Assembly (NCBI GenBank): GCA_949710005.1
Contig: OX453275.1
Location: 31,187,218-31,251,217, forward strand
Direction: 5' to 3'
Length of the DNA: 64,000 nt
From: Ricordea florida
Lineage: Eukaryota > Cnidaria > Anthozoa > Corallimorpharia > Ricordeidae
A program made the position numbers and the translations under genes. Shown here one piece after another: positions 44,013 through 56,468 of the stretch; positions within the stretch are counted from its first letter, which is position 1; every line of letters begins with the position of its first letter. The notes below the pieces were generated by a model that was not told where the DNA came from, made no database searches, and was given only the letters and a program-made list of their open reading frames with translations.

Positions 44013-44521
44013 ATGTATATGTCTTTTTCGTTATGTAAATATCAATAAAATTACTTTGTTCTATGCCTTACTCCATAAGGATTTTCCCTTTTTTAGGCTG
44101 GAAATATACAAACTGCTTGGAAATGTGTGTGATCTACTTCTCCCAGTTACAAGTGGGGAACAGACTATGTAATGCGGCTCTTCGAGTTGATATAAATCTG
44201 AACGTGTCATCTTAATGGTAAATACAAGGTAACGGGTTCTGGTTTTGTCTACTGCCTACCAATCTTCGGTTGAACGGAGGCAGGAGTTGGGCTGTGTATT
44301 AAGAAGCTGATTCTCTACAGTCGAGTAAGCAAAGCTGAACATATCGTTTTCACCCGCCCACTACAGTGTGTCTACTCTGTCTGAGCATAACAATTTGGTT
44401 GCAGCACTTGTCTTAAGAGACTCTCGTGGCCTGAAAGAAAGTCAAATACCCGGGAATTAACTCTGAAACGCCAAGGGAGGGTTTCTGTTGTAATTAGTTA
44501 GATGTTTATTCCATTACTAAC

Positions 44522-44563
44522 GGGGACTCCCCTCCTCCGCCCTCGTGACGTTTTCTGACGTCA
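44522..44563. promoter_or_regulatory. kB-like and CRE sites upstream of the death-domain adaptor
   Basis: GGGGACTCCCC at 44522-44532 resembles an NF-kB site, and TGACGTCA at 44556-44563 is a perfect palindromic CRE (CREB/ATF). They lie 155 and 115 bp before the chosen start codon. Motif evidence only. Confidence 0.4.
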
Positions 44564-44676
44564 TAAGATTCTTTAATTTTTCCTTACGCCATATTAATAA
44601 ATTTATCCGTGGTGAACGTGCCCTTTCAATCAAGAGCTGCAGGCTCGATTTGGTTGCATGCGAAGTGTTCGCCGCG

Positions 44677-47600
44677 ATGTCAACGAGCTTTGAATTTGTT
44701 CTTTGTGAGCAAGTTCTGTATCGCGGAGAAAACAAACCAAAGGTAAATGTTTTTGCAGGCTTTGCTACAGACACAACTTCAGCTAAATGTGTATTTTGCA
44801 TTGCCTCTGCAGTGCAAGTGTATTTTGGTTGAGTTATTGTAAAACTGTGATCGATTTTCTCCTTTCCCAAACAGTGGGGCAAACGAAGTGTCAGCGTTGG
44901 TAGAAGTCTGAGTAACGACAAATGTAAGTTGTTCATTTGCGTTGCATATTATATATTAATTTACAAACAAGGAAGTATAGCCATGAGCTTAAATAATAAA
45001 GTAGCTAGTTTTATGATGTTCAAAACAGACCAAAACGTTAATTCCTTCATGAGAGCTCAAGAGAAGAGCGTAGGAAATATGTTGATTCGTGTAGGTTACT
45101 AAACGATTGATAACTGCCGGTGAGTTAATGCTTTTCATATTATATTTATTTGTGTTGTTATTTGTTAATTAATGCAAACCAAGTATGAGCACTAAATTTA
45201 TAGAAGAAAATTTATGATCTTTAACATCTCAAGATTTATTCACTACAGGAAACTGAGTAATGCTCACTTTAATGAATTGCTAGCTAGGGTACTCGCCTTG
45301 CGGTTCAATCCACTTTTACAAGAATCGACAGTCGTACAAGTACAACTCGAAAAAAGCTGTGGAAACACTCGCCTATCGGCTCGTGTTCCCACAGCATTTC
45401 TCCTTCTCCCAAACTTCCACTCGTGTTTCTATAACTCGATAGATCTAGAATGTTTTCTATTTCTTTTCGAAAATAGCCCAATGCCCGTGACTACGACAAC
45501 TTTTTTGTGTTTCTACCGCGCGTATTTCCCTTAGGATATTTTCTAAGCAGAAATAATGATAGCGCGCGAGCTATTAAAGTATTGATGTACGACAAGCTAA
45601 AGATTCATTTTAAAGTTTACCGGTTTCCCGTATCCCCTATGTAGCCATTTTTGGCAGGAAGTGCACAGCTATAAAATTTATATTCTCTTAGTAAGGAATT
45701 ATTCAATTTATTCAACCAGCTGTGAATGGATCTTAGTGTAATTAATTAACGGTTATAAATTAATTGGCTTGGATTTGCATTGCCCATTATCAGGTATCAC
45801 AGTACGGGCTATGAATTGTTGGTTGCAATCAATTTACTTAAAATATACAAGTTACTACCATAAATCCTCTGTTAGGCTGCTCCCTCTTATAAGCCACCAC
45901 TCTCTAGATGAAGAAATTTCATCATCCCAAACCAGAAAAGCATCAAACTGCGTCTGCGAGAATAAATTTATGGGAGGGGGGGGACACTTCCCTTTAATAC
46001 ACCACCCCACTCCTTGAGATCTGTTTATGATTTGAGAATTAGCCATATGTCCTTGCTGTCATAGAAGTACATGCACAAAATGTTTTTAATTAACATTAAA
46101 GCAAGGACGGCAGAGCCGGGGGGGGGGCTGGGGGAGCTTTAGTCCCCCCCCCCCCACTTTTTACGTCGATAACATTTTTTGTCATTTTTCACTTATCCAG
46201 GTTGTCTTTTTTTAAGAAATATCTCCTGGAGAATGTTGAAAATACGATTTCCAAACCTCCATATTTCAGAATTTTCTGAGGAAGGATACCCCAGACCCCC
46301 CTACAAAATTGCGCCTTCAGGCGCTCGTTTTCAAGCTCATCTGCCGTCCCTGTAAAGGGAATTATCATATCACATACCCCAGGAATACTGCATTTACTAG
46401 CTAGATAAATAAGCAGTCCCCTACACTGTATAAGCCACCCCCTAGAGGTACCTTAAATCTGCGTGGCTTTATAGAGGATGTACTGTAATTAAGTTTGAAC
46501 TACATCATACAACTCAATATTTTATTCCATCTCCTGCTCAAGTACATACTTCTTTCAACATAACAAGACCCGTTATTAAAAAAAAAAGAAATTAATGTTG
46601 TACATCTAAGCAGTATTCATGTGCATTTGCACTGCATTTTTGCATTCAATACCATGGTCATTTGTTTTTCCACTCTCTGTTTAAGTTTTGTTCATGCATA
46701 CATGAAATTGCCAAACATGTAAGAGATCCTGATTTTCTCTTATTCATGCCTTACAACTTAATAGTACCTGCATTAGCAACTGTTGATAATAATATTAAAT
46801 AGATTTAGGCAAACCTAAAAGCGGAGCTCCTCACACAGTCCCTCCAAAAATGCTTGAAAACTTGTAGAAAAAACTCAGCTTTATGCTTATGTCCCTCCAA
46901 AAACGCTTGAAAACTTGTAGGAAGAAAATTTTTCCTCCAAAACCGCTATGAATAATCCGTTTCTTCAGCAAAACATTGTAGACTGCTGTAGACTGCTGGC
47001 TGTAGGTTGTGTAGCCGCGAAAAGCGCGCGAAAAACAAAGCCTCATTTCGGTTTAAGACCTTCTAAATATCCCGGATGACTATGGCCGCCATGTTGGGGC
47101 AACATCGTCGTCGTCGTCGTCGCTAGGCGCACGCGCCCGCGAGCCATGCCGCTAGCCACGATGACCATGAAAACTTAAACGCATGGTTTTCTCAATTTCT
47201 ATCCTCGCACGGTAGTTATGGGGCTCCGCTCTGCGGCTCTTCGAGCCGCTGTGGAGCTCCGCTATAATAATTCAGTGCTCCAAGCTAAGTTATTTTGTAA
47301 GTTGTCTTTTGGCAACCTTCATTTCTAAAAAGGTTGCCAGGGATATTATTTTGGTTGCCATTTGTTTTTTTTAAAGAACGGTCTTCATTTTTCTGATACA
47401 CATTGTGCCATTATTAAATGAATAGGAAACCCCTGACCATATTGTATAAAAAATTATGTTTTTAAATTCTGTAAAAAGCTGGAAATGACGAAAGAAGAAC
47501 TGAACAGTTTTGTGATCATACATTTTATTATGTTTGGAAATCAAAAAAAATCCAATGGCCTGGAAATAGTTCACCAAAATTGGCGTCCTTCCTGACAGTT

Positions 47601-50600
47601 TTGGATGACAATATTTTTTTGTACTCACTGTGGTGACCAAAACGGTTGCAGCTTGAACCAAGTTGCAATTATGATAATAATGATTTATGATGATTAGGAT
47701 GATAGTTATGAATCATTAGTTATGACGACAATGATTATAATTAATATTAATAATAATAATAATAATACTGTTGATTGCACCAAACAGTAGCAAAGTCATG
47801 TTCTGCTACTATTGTTAATCTTTCAAATGTTGAAGAATTAACTTATTTATAAAATCTATATCTAGACCAGTGTGATTTTTCAATATAACACATTACTACC
47901 ACTCTATGGCTCGCTTTTCCTGCTACGACACATATTAACCCTGGATGCTTCTAACATGAGAGTTGTTTTAATCACTGGTTTCATCTGACCAGTGTTACAT
48001 GTTGTAAAACGTTGGACTGGCACATGAATTTTCTGTTTCAGAATGTAATTCTGAAATGACAAATAATAGTAATTAATTACTGTAATTATTATTCTTACTT
48101 CATATCAGATCTCCTCAAAGTTCAGCAAACACGGCATATGAGATCACTGTGGAAACTTAAAAAATGCATCAAGCAGGAAATAGTTGAACTTATACCACAT
48201 AGCCATGCTGTTGTTTACATTGAAGAACTTGGCAATCAGCGTGACGTGTTAGGACTCCTGCAACTGGGTAATTCATGTTTGGCAAGCCATTACTTTACAT
48301 CTGACAGTAAACAAGTATTAACTGACCTTGAGGCAAAACTTATGGAATGTTGTGATGGTAAGTCTACTGCAGTAATGTTTTTCAATAATTTATTGCCTTC
48401 TGCATGGAAGCATAACCATATGATAGTAAAAATGCATATAATTTACTTTATAACTGTGCAAAACATACCAAGTCTGAAGAAACTTGCCACAAATCTGTTG
48501 TGCATGAGCTTCAAAAACAGACTTTAAAAATTTGTATGAAAATTTGTTTGAGTGGCCTAAAGTTTCAGTAGTTGCACTGTAAATCATACACTATACAGAT
48601 TCTTTAAAATAATTATGTTCTTTCTGTTTGCCGTTTTTTTTTAGCTGTATCTTACAAGGTTGAAATTGAAGACCAGCAGCGATATCCAAATGGTACAGCC
48701 TTTCTGCACATTTTCAAAGACAGGATATGCTTATCGAAGAAGCAAGGATTTGTATTTAACTTATTGGGACAGTGGAAAATATATTCACACAATCAGCTTT
48801 TTGCAGTGCAAGGAGGTGTTATGTTAATGAATAAAAAAGAAGAGATAGAAGATAGCCTTTTGGTTTTAAAAACCAGTAGTGGACATAACATCTGTTCAAA
48901 GTTTGATCAGCGGATTCATGAACTGGGCCTCACTGTTCCTAGACATCTCCCCTGTGATACGTACTATGGAGGCTGCGACAACAATTTTAACGTTGCGTTA
49001 GTTTCTAACTATCAAGATGATGAACAAGATGTCGTAAACATCTACAGTAACTGTGACAGTTATTTATCCTGGGATAAACTGCTCTCCGTAAATTGGGGTA
49101 ATAGATCATTGTCCAATGCAACTTTTCAACAATCTATTTCTGTGGCCCCACAGGACACGTCACCAACGGACCAGTGTGAAATCCAAAGACAATTGTTACT
49201 GTCAAAAGAAAACCATCATTGTCAAAATAAGGGGGTAGATTTTCCTGAATCAAACTCTCTTCATTCTTCCATTGAGAATTTGTCATTGAATGCCAGGACA
49301 GCACAGTGTGTCAAGCATGATGTTGAAATGTCAACATTTGAAAGCCGAGAAAATGATAAAGACAATGATGACATGGAAGCTGTGGATCAATCCACTCTCT
49401 GCCCTCCTCCAATTCCCCAGCGACCACAAAAACCCATACTAATTCCAAGAAAAAGAACTTTTCAAATTGAACAGCAGCAGCAAAACAATGGTACTAATAG
49501 AACACTATGGACGCAAAACGTAAAGGTTAACACAATGGATAAACGGGTCACAATGAGTGTGAATAATTTCCTTCTGCCTCGATCATGCAGCTTCGAAATT
49601 GTCCAGCAGGCTAGAGTTGGAAAATTGCAGCGTCACAAAAGTGACTCATCTATTTTTAAGAGAATACCAATTACAGAACTGGTTCAGCCTGTTGATTTAG
49701 AATGTGTTCCAGGCTCTGACAAGATGTCAGAGCATTGTTTGCCATCAAATGCACATACATCAAAAGATATGCACATTTTGAAACCTGTGGCAACTGTTAG
49801 TAGTGGGAACTGTGGAGAATACTCCTCTGGAATGATCAGTGAGACAGTAAATCATGACCCTGGTGAGAGGAATGAATGTGACTGCTCAATGAAAAAGGGG
49901 ATTGACACTGAAGGTTGTTGTAATAAGCGGACTGCCAATGATGATCATTCCTTGTTAGTAAATAACGGTTTAACAAGTGATATGCACTGTCCTTACACAA
50001 ACTTGCCGAAGCCTAGTTGTTATTTATACATGAATCTTCCAGACACCAGGAAAGCACCTAAAGAGACTCCATTATATGTCAATCATGTTTTCATGGGTAG
50101 CAGCATCAAAGGTTGCTATGAAAACTGGGCGCAGCACTTTGGTGATGACTTCACCGGTGCTACAATGTCAACCTTTGAAAATGAATCTACCCCAGAACCA
50201 CCGGCTCCACCCCTTAAACCACGCCGCCCACCTCCCAGGGTCCCTGCCAGGCGTAAGGATTCAAAGAATGCCATTTCAATGAAAAAAGAAAGGCTGGAAC
50301 CATCCTCCATGGAGACTTCTCGTAGCTATACAAGTCCGCCTCCCCGTCCAGCCAAGAGACCTCAGCCTTCAGTGTTATCCTACAGTGACCAGACATCTGA
50401 TGCCAAGGTACATGTATATAGAAGTAAACTTTTTTTCCTATTTTGATACTCTAATTTTAATATCTATAGAGCGTTTGCACATGACGTCATGGCAGCCATG
50501 TTGGTGTTCCCAAACAAAGAAAAGGCAGCCATGTTGGTGTCCCAAAATGATCCTTCAGGAATTAAATTCTATTCTTATGAAAACGTTTTCTTTTGCTGCT

Positions 50601-53600
50601 GTTAAAAACAAGGCTGCTGATCACGTGAGTGGAAAGACTCAATAGTGCTCAAGTGGCAAGACCAAACGTTATTTTATGTGCATTACACTGTCATTATTGT
50701 TGTATGCTATATATGGTCAAATATATGGTCTTTCATATATCCACTTGCATTTCTTCTCCATCTATGGATATATTACGAACTCACAACATGACCAGCTCCC
50801 AGTTGGCTTGATAGCTCAGTTGGTAGAGCACTGCACTGGTGTCGCAGAGGTCATGGGTTCGAATCTTGTTCAGGCCTGAATGTTTTTTTTTTACGCTTTA
50901 ATTTCACAGTTGCTTAAGTTGTGTACATAACTGCGATGATCAATCAATGTCATTGCATATTACTCCGCAGTGCAAATATATGGTCTTTCATATATTCACT
51001 TGCATATGCTATACATACAAGTAAATGTACTGTACACATCACTTTAATACTTAAAATACATGAAAAATACCCTAATAGGTTAATATTACCAATAATTAGT
51101 GATAAATATTAGGACATTTTCGTTTGTTATTTAGGATTTCTCTAAATAACTTGATCACAACAAGAAATGAAGAAACAAAACCAAAACTAAAAGAGAAAAC
51201 CTGATCAGACTCAGTTCCCATTGTTTTGGAATTTTTTTCCTAAATTTAAACAAAAAGGGTGCAAGAAAGTCATGAATGGAACGACTTTTCGTTTTTTTTT
51301 TATTGATTGGTTGTAAAACTTGCTGTAGATTCCCTACCCAATGCAATACCAAAGGAATTTCAAAATTTCACTGGAAAGTGAAGGGAAGTCAACTCACTCT
51401 GCTCATAATTTTTACCAGTACTTTTAAAGTACACTATACATATAAAAGCAGTCATTGTGACAATGTTAAACATGCAAAGAAAATTCAGATTTCTTTGGAC
51501 AGTGAAAAGAACTCATCTGATTCTACTTATTGTTTTCACCAGGACTTTTCAAGGAGAGGCAGTGATAACATTGAACTGCAAGTTGCTGTTTTTGCTTCCA
51601 AAGCTTGCAGTGGACAGGTGTGGTTCCTAAGGATTGTGGTCATGAGACATGGTAGTGACGATTCTACTTTTAAGGTACGGCAGATGCAATTACACTGCAT
51701 TGTACAACATTACTATGTCCTCCGCATCAAAGTGGTGCATATAAAGCATTTATGTAGAGAACACAGTTGTTGGTGATAGGTAGTTTTCCACAGGGGCTAA
51801 GTTTTATTTGGGCTACAGTTAGCATTATTAATTTTCATGCACAGCATTTTCATTTTGTTAGAAAATGGCAGGAGCAAATAGGGAAATGGCTGGTGTGTTA
51901 ATGCACTGCAGAGCTGCTTTGTGCCATTCCTTGAACCACATAGTTTTCTACCATTTAAAATGAAATATTTGAAATGTCCAGACACAGTTGGTACAGTTGG
52001 CTTAAAAAGTTATGATTCACCAACCTCACATTTCGACACATCTCTCTCTCTCTCTCTTGGTGTCTTCATCAGGGGTGGTTAGGTTTCGTTTTAAAGCTAT
52101 TTTTATAGGTCAGATCTGCTCTGATGGAGTTGCTTTAAATTACAAGGTGTAAATAAGCGCTGGGTAATCACCTGCTGTCATCATAAGGAATCGGAAATGT
52201 TTCAAAATTGTTTGACACAAACACAAAAAATAGCTGAGACCTTGCACCAGGTGTCAGCAACTTCTGAAAACACTGCATGCCATACCCAATGTGCGTGCAG
52301 CTACTTTCAGTACAAGCAAAATGGTAATGAGCGTTAGTTTGAGTTAGAGATTCAGGGCCAAGTCTTATCCCTGAGTTTCATGATGGATAAATCTTCAGTC
52401 ATTTGGGGATGAATCTTCTGTCATTTTGAAATTTTCTTGTTGCCCTTTTTGAACCTACAGCTGTAGTGGTAATGATCCCGTTTTGGCATCTTAAAATTCC
52501 TTTTTGGTAAATTGGTATTTAATATCAGATCCAATATCATGGTCATTATTTAATAATTATGCATTTGGAAACAAATTATTTATTTGCTACCTCCTTTTAG
52601 GTTGTTATGGAACGGGAAACTGCTTGCAACTATCACCTGTTACAGACCCAACCGCTAAATATGTCCTCCAACATTGTTGTCTCCTTGCATCATAAATGTC
52701 CACTTTTTGAACTTCGCACTGATGATTCACAGGTGATTGTGCATTTGATATAATTATTTTAAATTTTAAAAATTATGTTACCGGTGAGTTCAAATTGTTT
52801 TTCAAAACTCTGCATATGTGTCACTCCGGCATCTTACAGTGAAATAGAGAATACTGTAAAGACGCGTGTAATACAAGCCGCACCTTTTTGCTTAAGTTTT
52901 GGGTTAAAAATCCCAGGTGCAGCTTATACACGAGACCATTGCTTTCAGAGGGAGTAATCTGGATTGTAGGGGTCAAAAATTGAACGGCAGACATTCAGTA
53001 AATAAAGGTTAAACATATTGAAGCCTGGAGTTGATCATTGCTTTCTGTAGAAGTGGTGGCTCCTAAAGGAAAAGTTTGTTAGGATGTTGGCTGGACAGCA
53101 CAGCTTTTACTGTCAGAGGTCTTATTTAAGGTCTAGATGGATGGGATCTGCAGATGGATCAGTGACACATGGGATGACATTCCAATAGAGATGATCGCAA
53201 AGTCGTTTCGTAAGTGCTTTATCACCAATGTATTGAATGGCACAGAATATAAAGAAATCTGGGAAGAGAAGTCCGATGACCAGTTGTACTATGCAGATCA
53301 CCTCGAATAAGCAGAAATTGAACCTGAATGCTTTGAGAACATTTTTGGTGAAAGCAACAGCGAAGACGTTTCCAACTAAAGCAACTATGACAGAAGTTGA
53401 ACATTGAACATTTAATGGTGTCCAGACTTCCATTTAAATGATTGCTTGTTTACCAAGCGAATGCAATGTATCATTCCCTTGCAGTTTATTTTCATGCAAA
53501 TTCCATTGTTTCGTTTCATTTGTGGGCTTGAGCAGTGAAGACAAATTTATTGTGAACATCTGCTAGCAAATGACCAAATTTTTTCACAGGAGTGCTCCTT

Positions 53601-56051
53601 TTGGGAGTTCTTACTTTTTTCCCAAAATCATGCTTGAAAGTTGGGGGGTGTGGCTTATACACGAGTCTTTATGGTACATGGTGTGTGGTTATTGATTAAC
53701 AGGTCACATGTTGAGATATATTCCCTTGAATAGGCATGTGTATGAAAATCACTTGAGATCTGGTAGATTGAATAAATGCTTCATCCTTGCATGCATCTAA
53801 ATATTGAAACAATTTACCCTTTTCACTCCCATAATGGATCAAAATGGAACTTCTCTTTTCCATAAACATTGCAATTTATGGAGAACTGACTATGGGAATA
53901 ATTTGTACAAAAAGATCAACTCAGAGATAATGAATTGGCCAAATACCAAATTCTAAAAATTTGTCTGTTAACAAAATAACTTATTTGGTTTTAACTTGGG
54001 AGAATTGCTACTCAGATCTTGGGCATCAAATCACTTGAGGAGCCGACAATGTTATCATAATTTTGTAGAATTACACAGAATAGTTATACCTCTTACTACA
54101 GAGTTAGAGGTTTGTACTGTGATCTATGGACTATTTTCCCCCTCAATTTATGAACCAAGTGGAAAAACAAGGATCCATGACTTACCGCACAGTCTAAGAA
54201 AAAACAAGGTTAATATTAAAGAAATTATATCACTTTTTGACAGCACGAAAAAGTTTCATATTTATTAAAGCAGGCCATATTGGTGTATATGTTGTAGTTC
54301 AATTTTTTCCTTGGTTCAAATTTTATTTTCCTTTGTTTTCTGGTATGGTAATGTAAGATAATGAGTTTGAAAGAAAGGAAAATAAAATTTGAACCAAGGA
54401 TAAAATTGAACTACAACATATACGTCCTGCAAAATTGACCCATCATGGCATGTGTACTGAGAGATATATAAAGAGTGTGAAATTACCAAAAGCTGAAGTC
54501 AAAGGCTGAGGAAGATTTATCATGTGAAACTCACTGACTGCCATAATTTTGCTGGCTTTAGTATGAGTTAAAATATTGACTGTTGCTAACATGAGGAATT
54601 TCTTTGTATGGTCAGCACCATTATCATCATTTCTGCATTCAGCAACATGGCCACCTTCTACATTACAGTACAATAAAACTGCATTTTATTTTGTTTCCTT
54701 ATCTACAGGAAATTGACTATACAGTTGTTGAGAATCTCACTCCTGGATTTTGGTTTGTTATTGAGTTCCATTTACAACACATTGGAACAGAAAGAGATCA
54801 GTTTGTTGGAAGTATCAGTGTTGAGCCAAAGGACCTTCCACTTGGTGGAAAGTGCCCCATAAACCGGAAAATCAACCTTGGGATTATGCAAGAATTTGAA
54901 CTGAAGGTTTGTTTCATTAACCAGTATCGTCTGTATTATATCCACCGGCAATTCTTTAACTTTAAATTCAGATGCGCAATAAAACTCTTATATGTGGGGC
55001 CAGTTATTTAAATGTGGTTAAAACCGAGCGTAGCAAGAAATGTAATTTGAGCTGCTCCAACATAACCTTTCAGTCTCATTTACACTGCAATGGAATAAGT
55101 AGTCAAGTACCTGCTTACTCAAAATGAATGCGTCAACTGATAGAATTTTCTTTAAATTAATCCCTTTAGATTTGGTCAGTTTTGACCCCTTCCAAGTAAA
55201 TTAAGCTGCGGCTTTAGTTGGGCAGTCGAAATAAAACAGACCACGTTTTTGCCAGATGGGTTAATACATAGCAGTGTTGCTTGGTTACTGTCCTTTTGTC
55301 AGAGTGCTCAAAGGTTGTTATAAGAATTTGAACTGAAGGTCTGTTTCACTTAATGCACCAGCATTTTCTTGATTGTTTTACCAAGTTGAAATCAATCCCT
55401 CAAATTGAAAGTTCCAAGTCAGATGTATGATAAAATTCGAAAGATTTGTGCAGGATGCAATACATATATAGCAGTGTTGCTTGCTTTGCCTAATGTCAAT
55501 GTCATTGCAAAAAATGTTGATTAAGAAAAGGGATGTTGCATACTGTAGTACAATGTGAACACATTTCATCATAACATACAGTGCCCTTTAGATTTATAAC
55601 TAAAGGTTTTATGATATACTGTACCAGTATTATCATGTATAGCATGTTGCTTTTGTTGATTATTTAATATTTTGGTTTTTAGAAGCCATGCAGCTGTCTT
55701 GAAGGAAGAACATTATCTAACTCTGAAGGCAGTCCTCCACCCCATCACAGTCGTGTGATTCCTGACTACACACAACGGAGAAAAGTTTGTCAAAAACTGG
55801 ATTTAACTCTGTACTCTCAACACAACTGGAGAGATGTGGCTGGCCTGTTGGGTTTCAGCATTTCCGAGATTCATCAAATGGAAGATAAGGCACTGCGTTC
55901 TGTATTCTTCTCACCCATGGACAATGTACTCTCCATGTGGGAACAGAAGGATCCAGCCTGTAGCTTAACGAGACTAATTAGTATTTTGCAACAGATTAAA
56001 CGCTTTGATGTACTGAGTGACCTCAGCTTTGCAACTGAACTTGACATTTAA
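44677..56051 (+). CDS. PH/PTB-like docking protein with C-terminal death domain
   Basis: Not a family I can name. Exons: 44677-44742, 44875-44923, 48109-48357, 48645-50407, 51543-51674, 52601-52732, 54709-54906, 55683-56051; phases agree and give 985 residues. Residues 1-118 resemble a PH domain (WGKRSVSVGRS, then a helix ending DLEAKLMEC). Residues 123-215 resemble an IRS/DOK PTB domain, but the paired arginines usual for phosphotyrosine binding are not seen. Residues 240-705 are polar, with five YxN motifs (Y255, Y572, Y583, Y599, Y613; Grb2-SH2 type) and Pro-rich SH3-ligand stretches near 373-393, 639-660 and 686-697. Residues 710-863 form a strand-rich unassigned region in the place a UPA domain has in UNC5/PIDD. 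Residues about 888-975 form a death domain (WRDVAGLLGFSISEI). A membrane-proximal adaptor linking tyrosine-kinase and death-fold signalling is inferred. An upstream in-frame ATG at 44545 is possible; 44677 has the better context and fits the PH start. Confidence 0.85.
46103..46353. mobile_element. MITE with AAGGACGGCAGA ends
   Basis: AAGGACGGCAGAGCCGG at the left is inverted at the right as TCTGCCGTCCCTG. Interior G and C runs. In intron 2 of the death-domain adaptor. Confidence 0.65.
46818..47270. repeat. GGAGCTC-bounded repeat with (GTC)n
   Basis: Contains a duplicated CCCTCCAAAAACGCTTGAAAACTTGTAG block (46845 and 46892), a (TCG)n microsatellite at 47107-47124, and palindromic GGCTCTTCGAGCC with flanking GCGGAGCTCC/GGAGCTCCGC. 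Confidence 0.55.
50470..50545. repeat. Duplicated GGCAGCCATGTTGGTGT block
   Basis: Two copies of GGCAGCCATGTTGGTGTYCC about 40 bp apart, in intron 4 of the death-domain adaptor. Confidence 0.6.
50788..50965 (+). repeat. tRNA-derived SINE, best-preserved copy
   Basis: The tRNA-like head at 50805-50876 (72 nt) folds with a 7-bp acceptor stem (GGCTTGA with TCAGGCC), a D-arm AGCTCAGTTGGTAGAGC and a T-loop TTCGAAT. The anticodon loop CTGGTGT would give GGT (Thr-type). The stem mismatch and wobble-rich T-stem argue for a SINE head or pseudogene. A T run and the body follow. Fragments at 19148 and 10341. Confidence 0.7.
51995..52085 (-). repeat. Dispersed repeat with hammerhead-like core (copy 5, CTGATGA)
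   Basis: On the minus strand: CTGATGAAGACACC, a (GA)n loop, GTGTCGAAA, then TGTGAGGTTGGTGAAT. It carries the canonical CTGATGA box and GAAA, with a GACAC/GTGTC stem II. Stem III would use a T-G wobble and a GTT triplet. Confidence 0.55.
53811..53970. repeat. TTACCCTTTTCACTCCCAT-type repeat
   Basis: The left end resembles the 26671 MITE family. The interior (GGAACTTCTCTTTTCCATAA, GAATTGGCCAAATACCAAAT) resembles the ZNF207 intron repeat near 36100-36250. Confidence 0.4.
54284..54422. mobile_element. Palindromic MITE, family of 22654-22780
   Basis: Inverted ends GTATATGTTGTAGTTCAATT and AATTGAACTACAACATATAC. The arms are nearly perfect over about 45 bp and meet at GGTATGGTAATG. Confidence 0.85.
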
Positions 56052-56462
56052 ATCTATTGTTACAGACCATTAGTACCTGTAAACTTAGATAGGACTTCTT
56101 TATTGCATTTTGTAACATATAATTTTTCCTGACAATATTTGATAATCATTATATGCTGTGCATATATTTTTTGTGCCAAGTATTTATTGTTTCCAAAAGA
56201 ACAGTCGTTTTTGGTTGTATCAACTGCTTGCAAAGATTTCTAGAAGTTTCACCTGGCATGGTGATGAAAAGACAAGAACTAGATGGGACACTGTAAAATA
56301 TTCAGGTAAAGTTAGTCCCAGTTATTTTGAATATAAATTAACACATAATTCACAATCCTACTGTACATGCAGTTAGTGTGATGACACAGATCTTTATTAA
56401 TAGTTTTTTTTTTAATTTTGGAAAGTCTTAGTGTTATACAGAAAGAATGTAATGAAAAATGT

Positions 56463-56468
56463 AATAAA
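56463..56468 (+). terminator. Candidate polyadenylation signal of the death-domain adaptor
   Basis: First canonical AATAAA after the stop codon at 56051, about 410 bp downstream. Tentative. Confidence 0.4.

Larger units (their letters stand above)
41556..44520. other. Intergenic region between CENPX and the death-domain adaptor
   Basis: Holds the CENPX 3' UTR, an ATT/TTA trinucleotide-rich stretch (42150-42255), a tRNA-like fragment (42318-42362), an element at 42448-42892 and a hammerhead-like repeat (43895-44012). No supported exon. The frame at 43377-43568 has a hydrophobic start but no splice or homology support. Confidence 0.5.

Noticed and set aside
45214..45534. Plus-strand frame of 106 codons in intron 2 of the adaptor
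   Set aside because: Not flanked by splice sites compatible with the neighbouring exons; low-complexity hydrophobic sequence.
50805..50876. Functional tRNA-Thr gene
   Set aside because: The anticodon stem has a mismatch, the T-stem is mostly wobble, and the segment continues into a SINE body found elsewhere.
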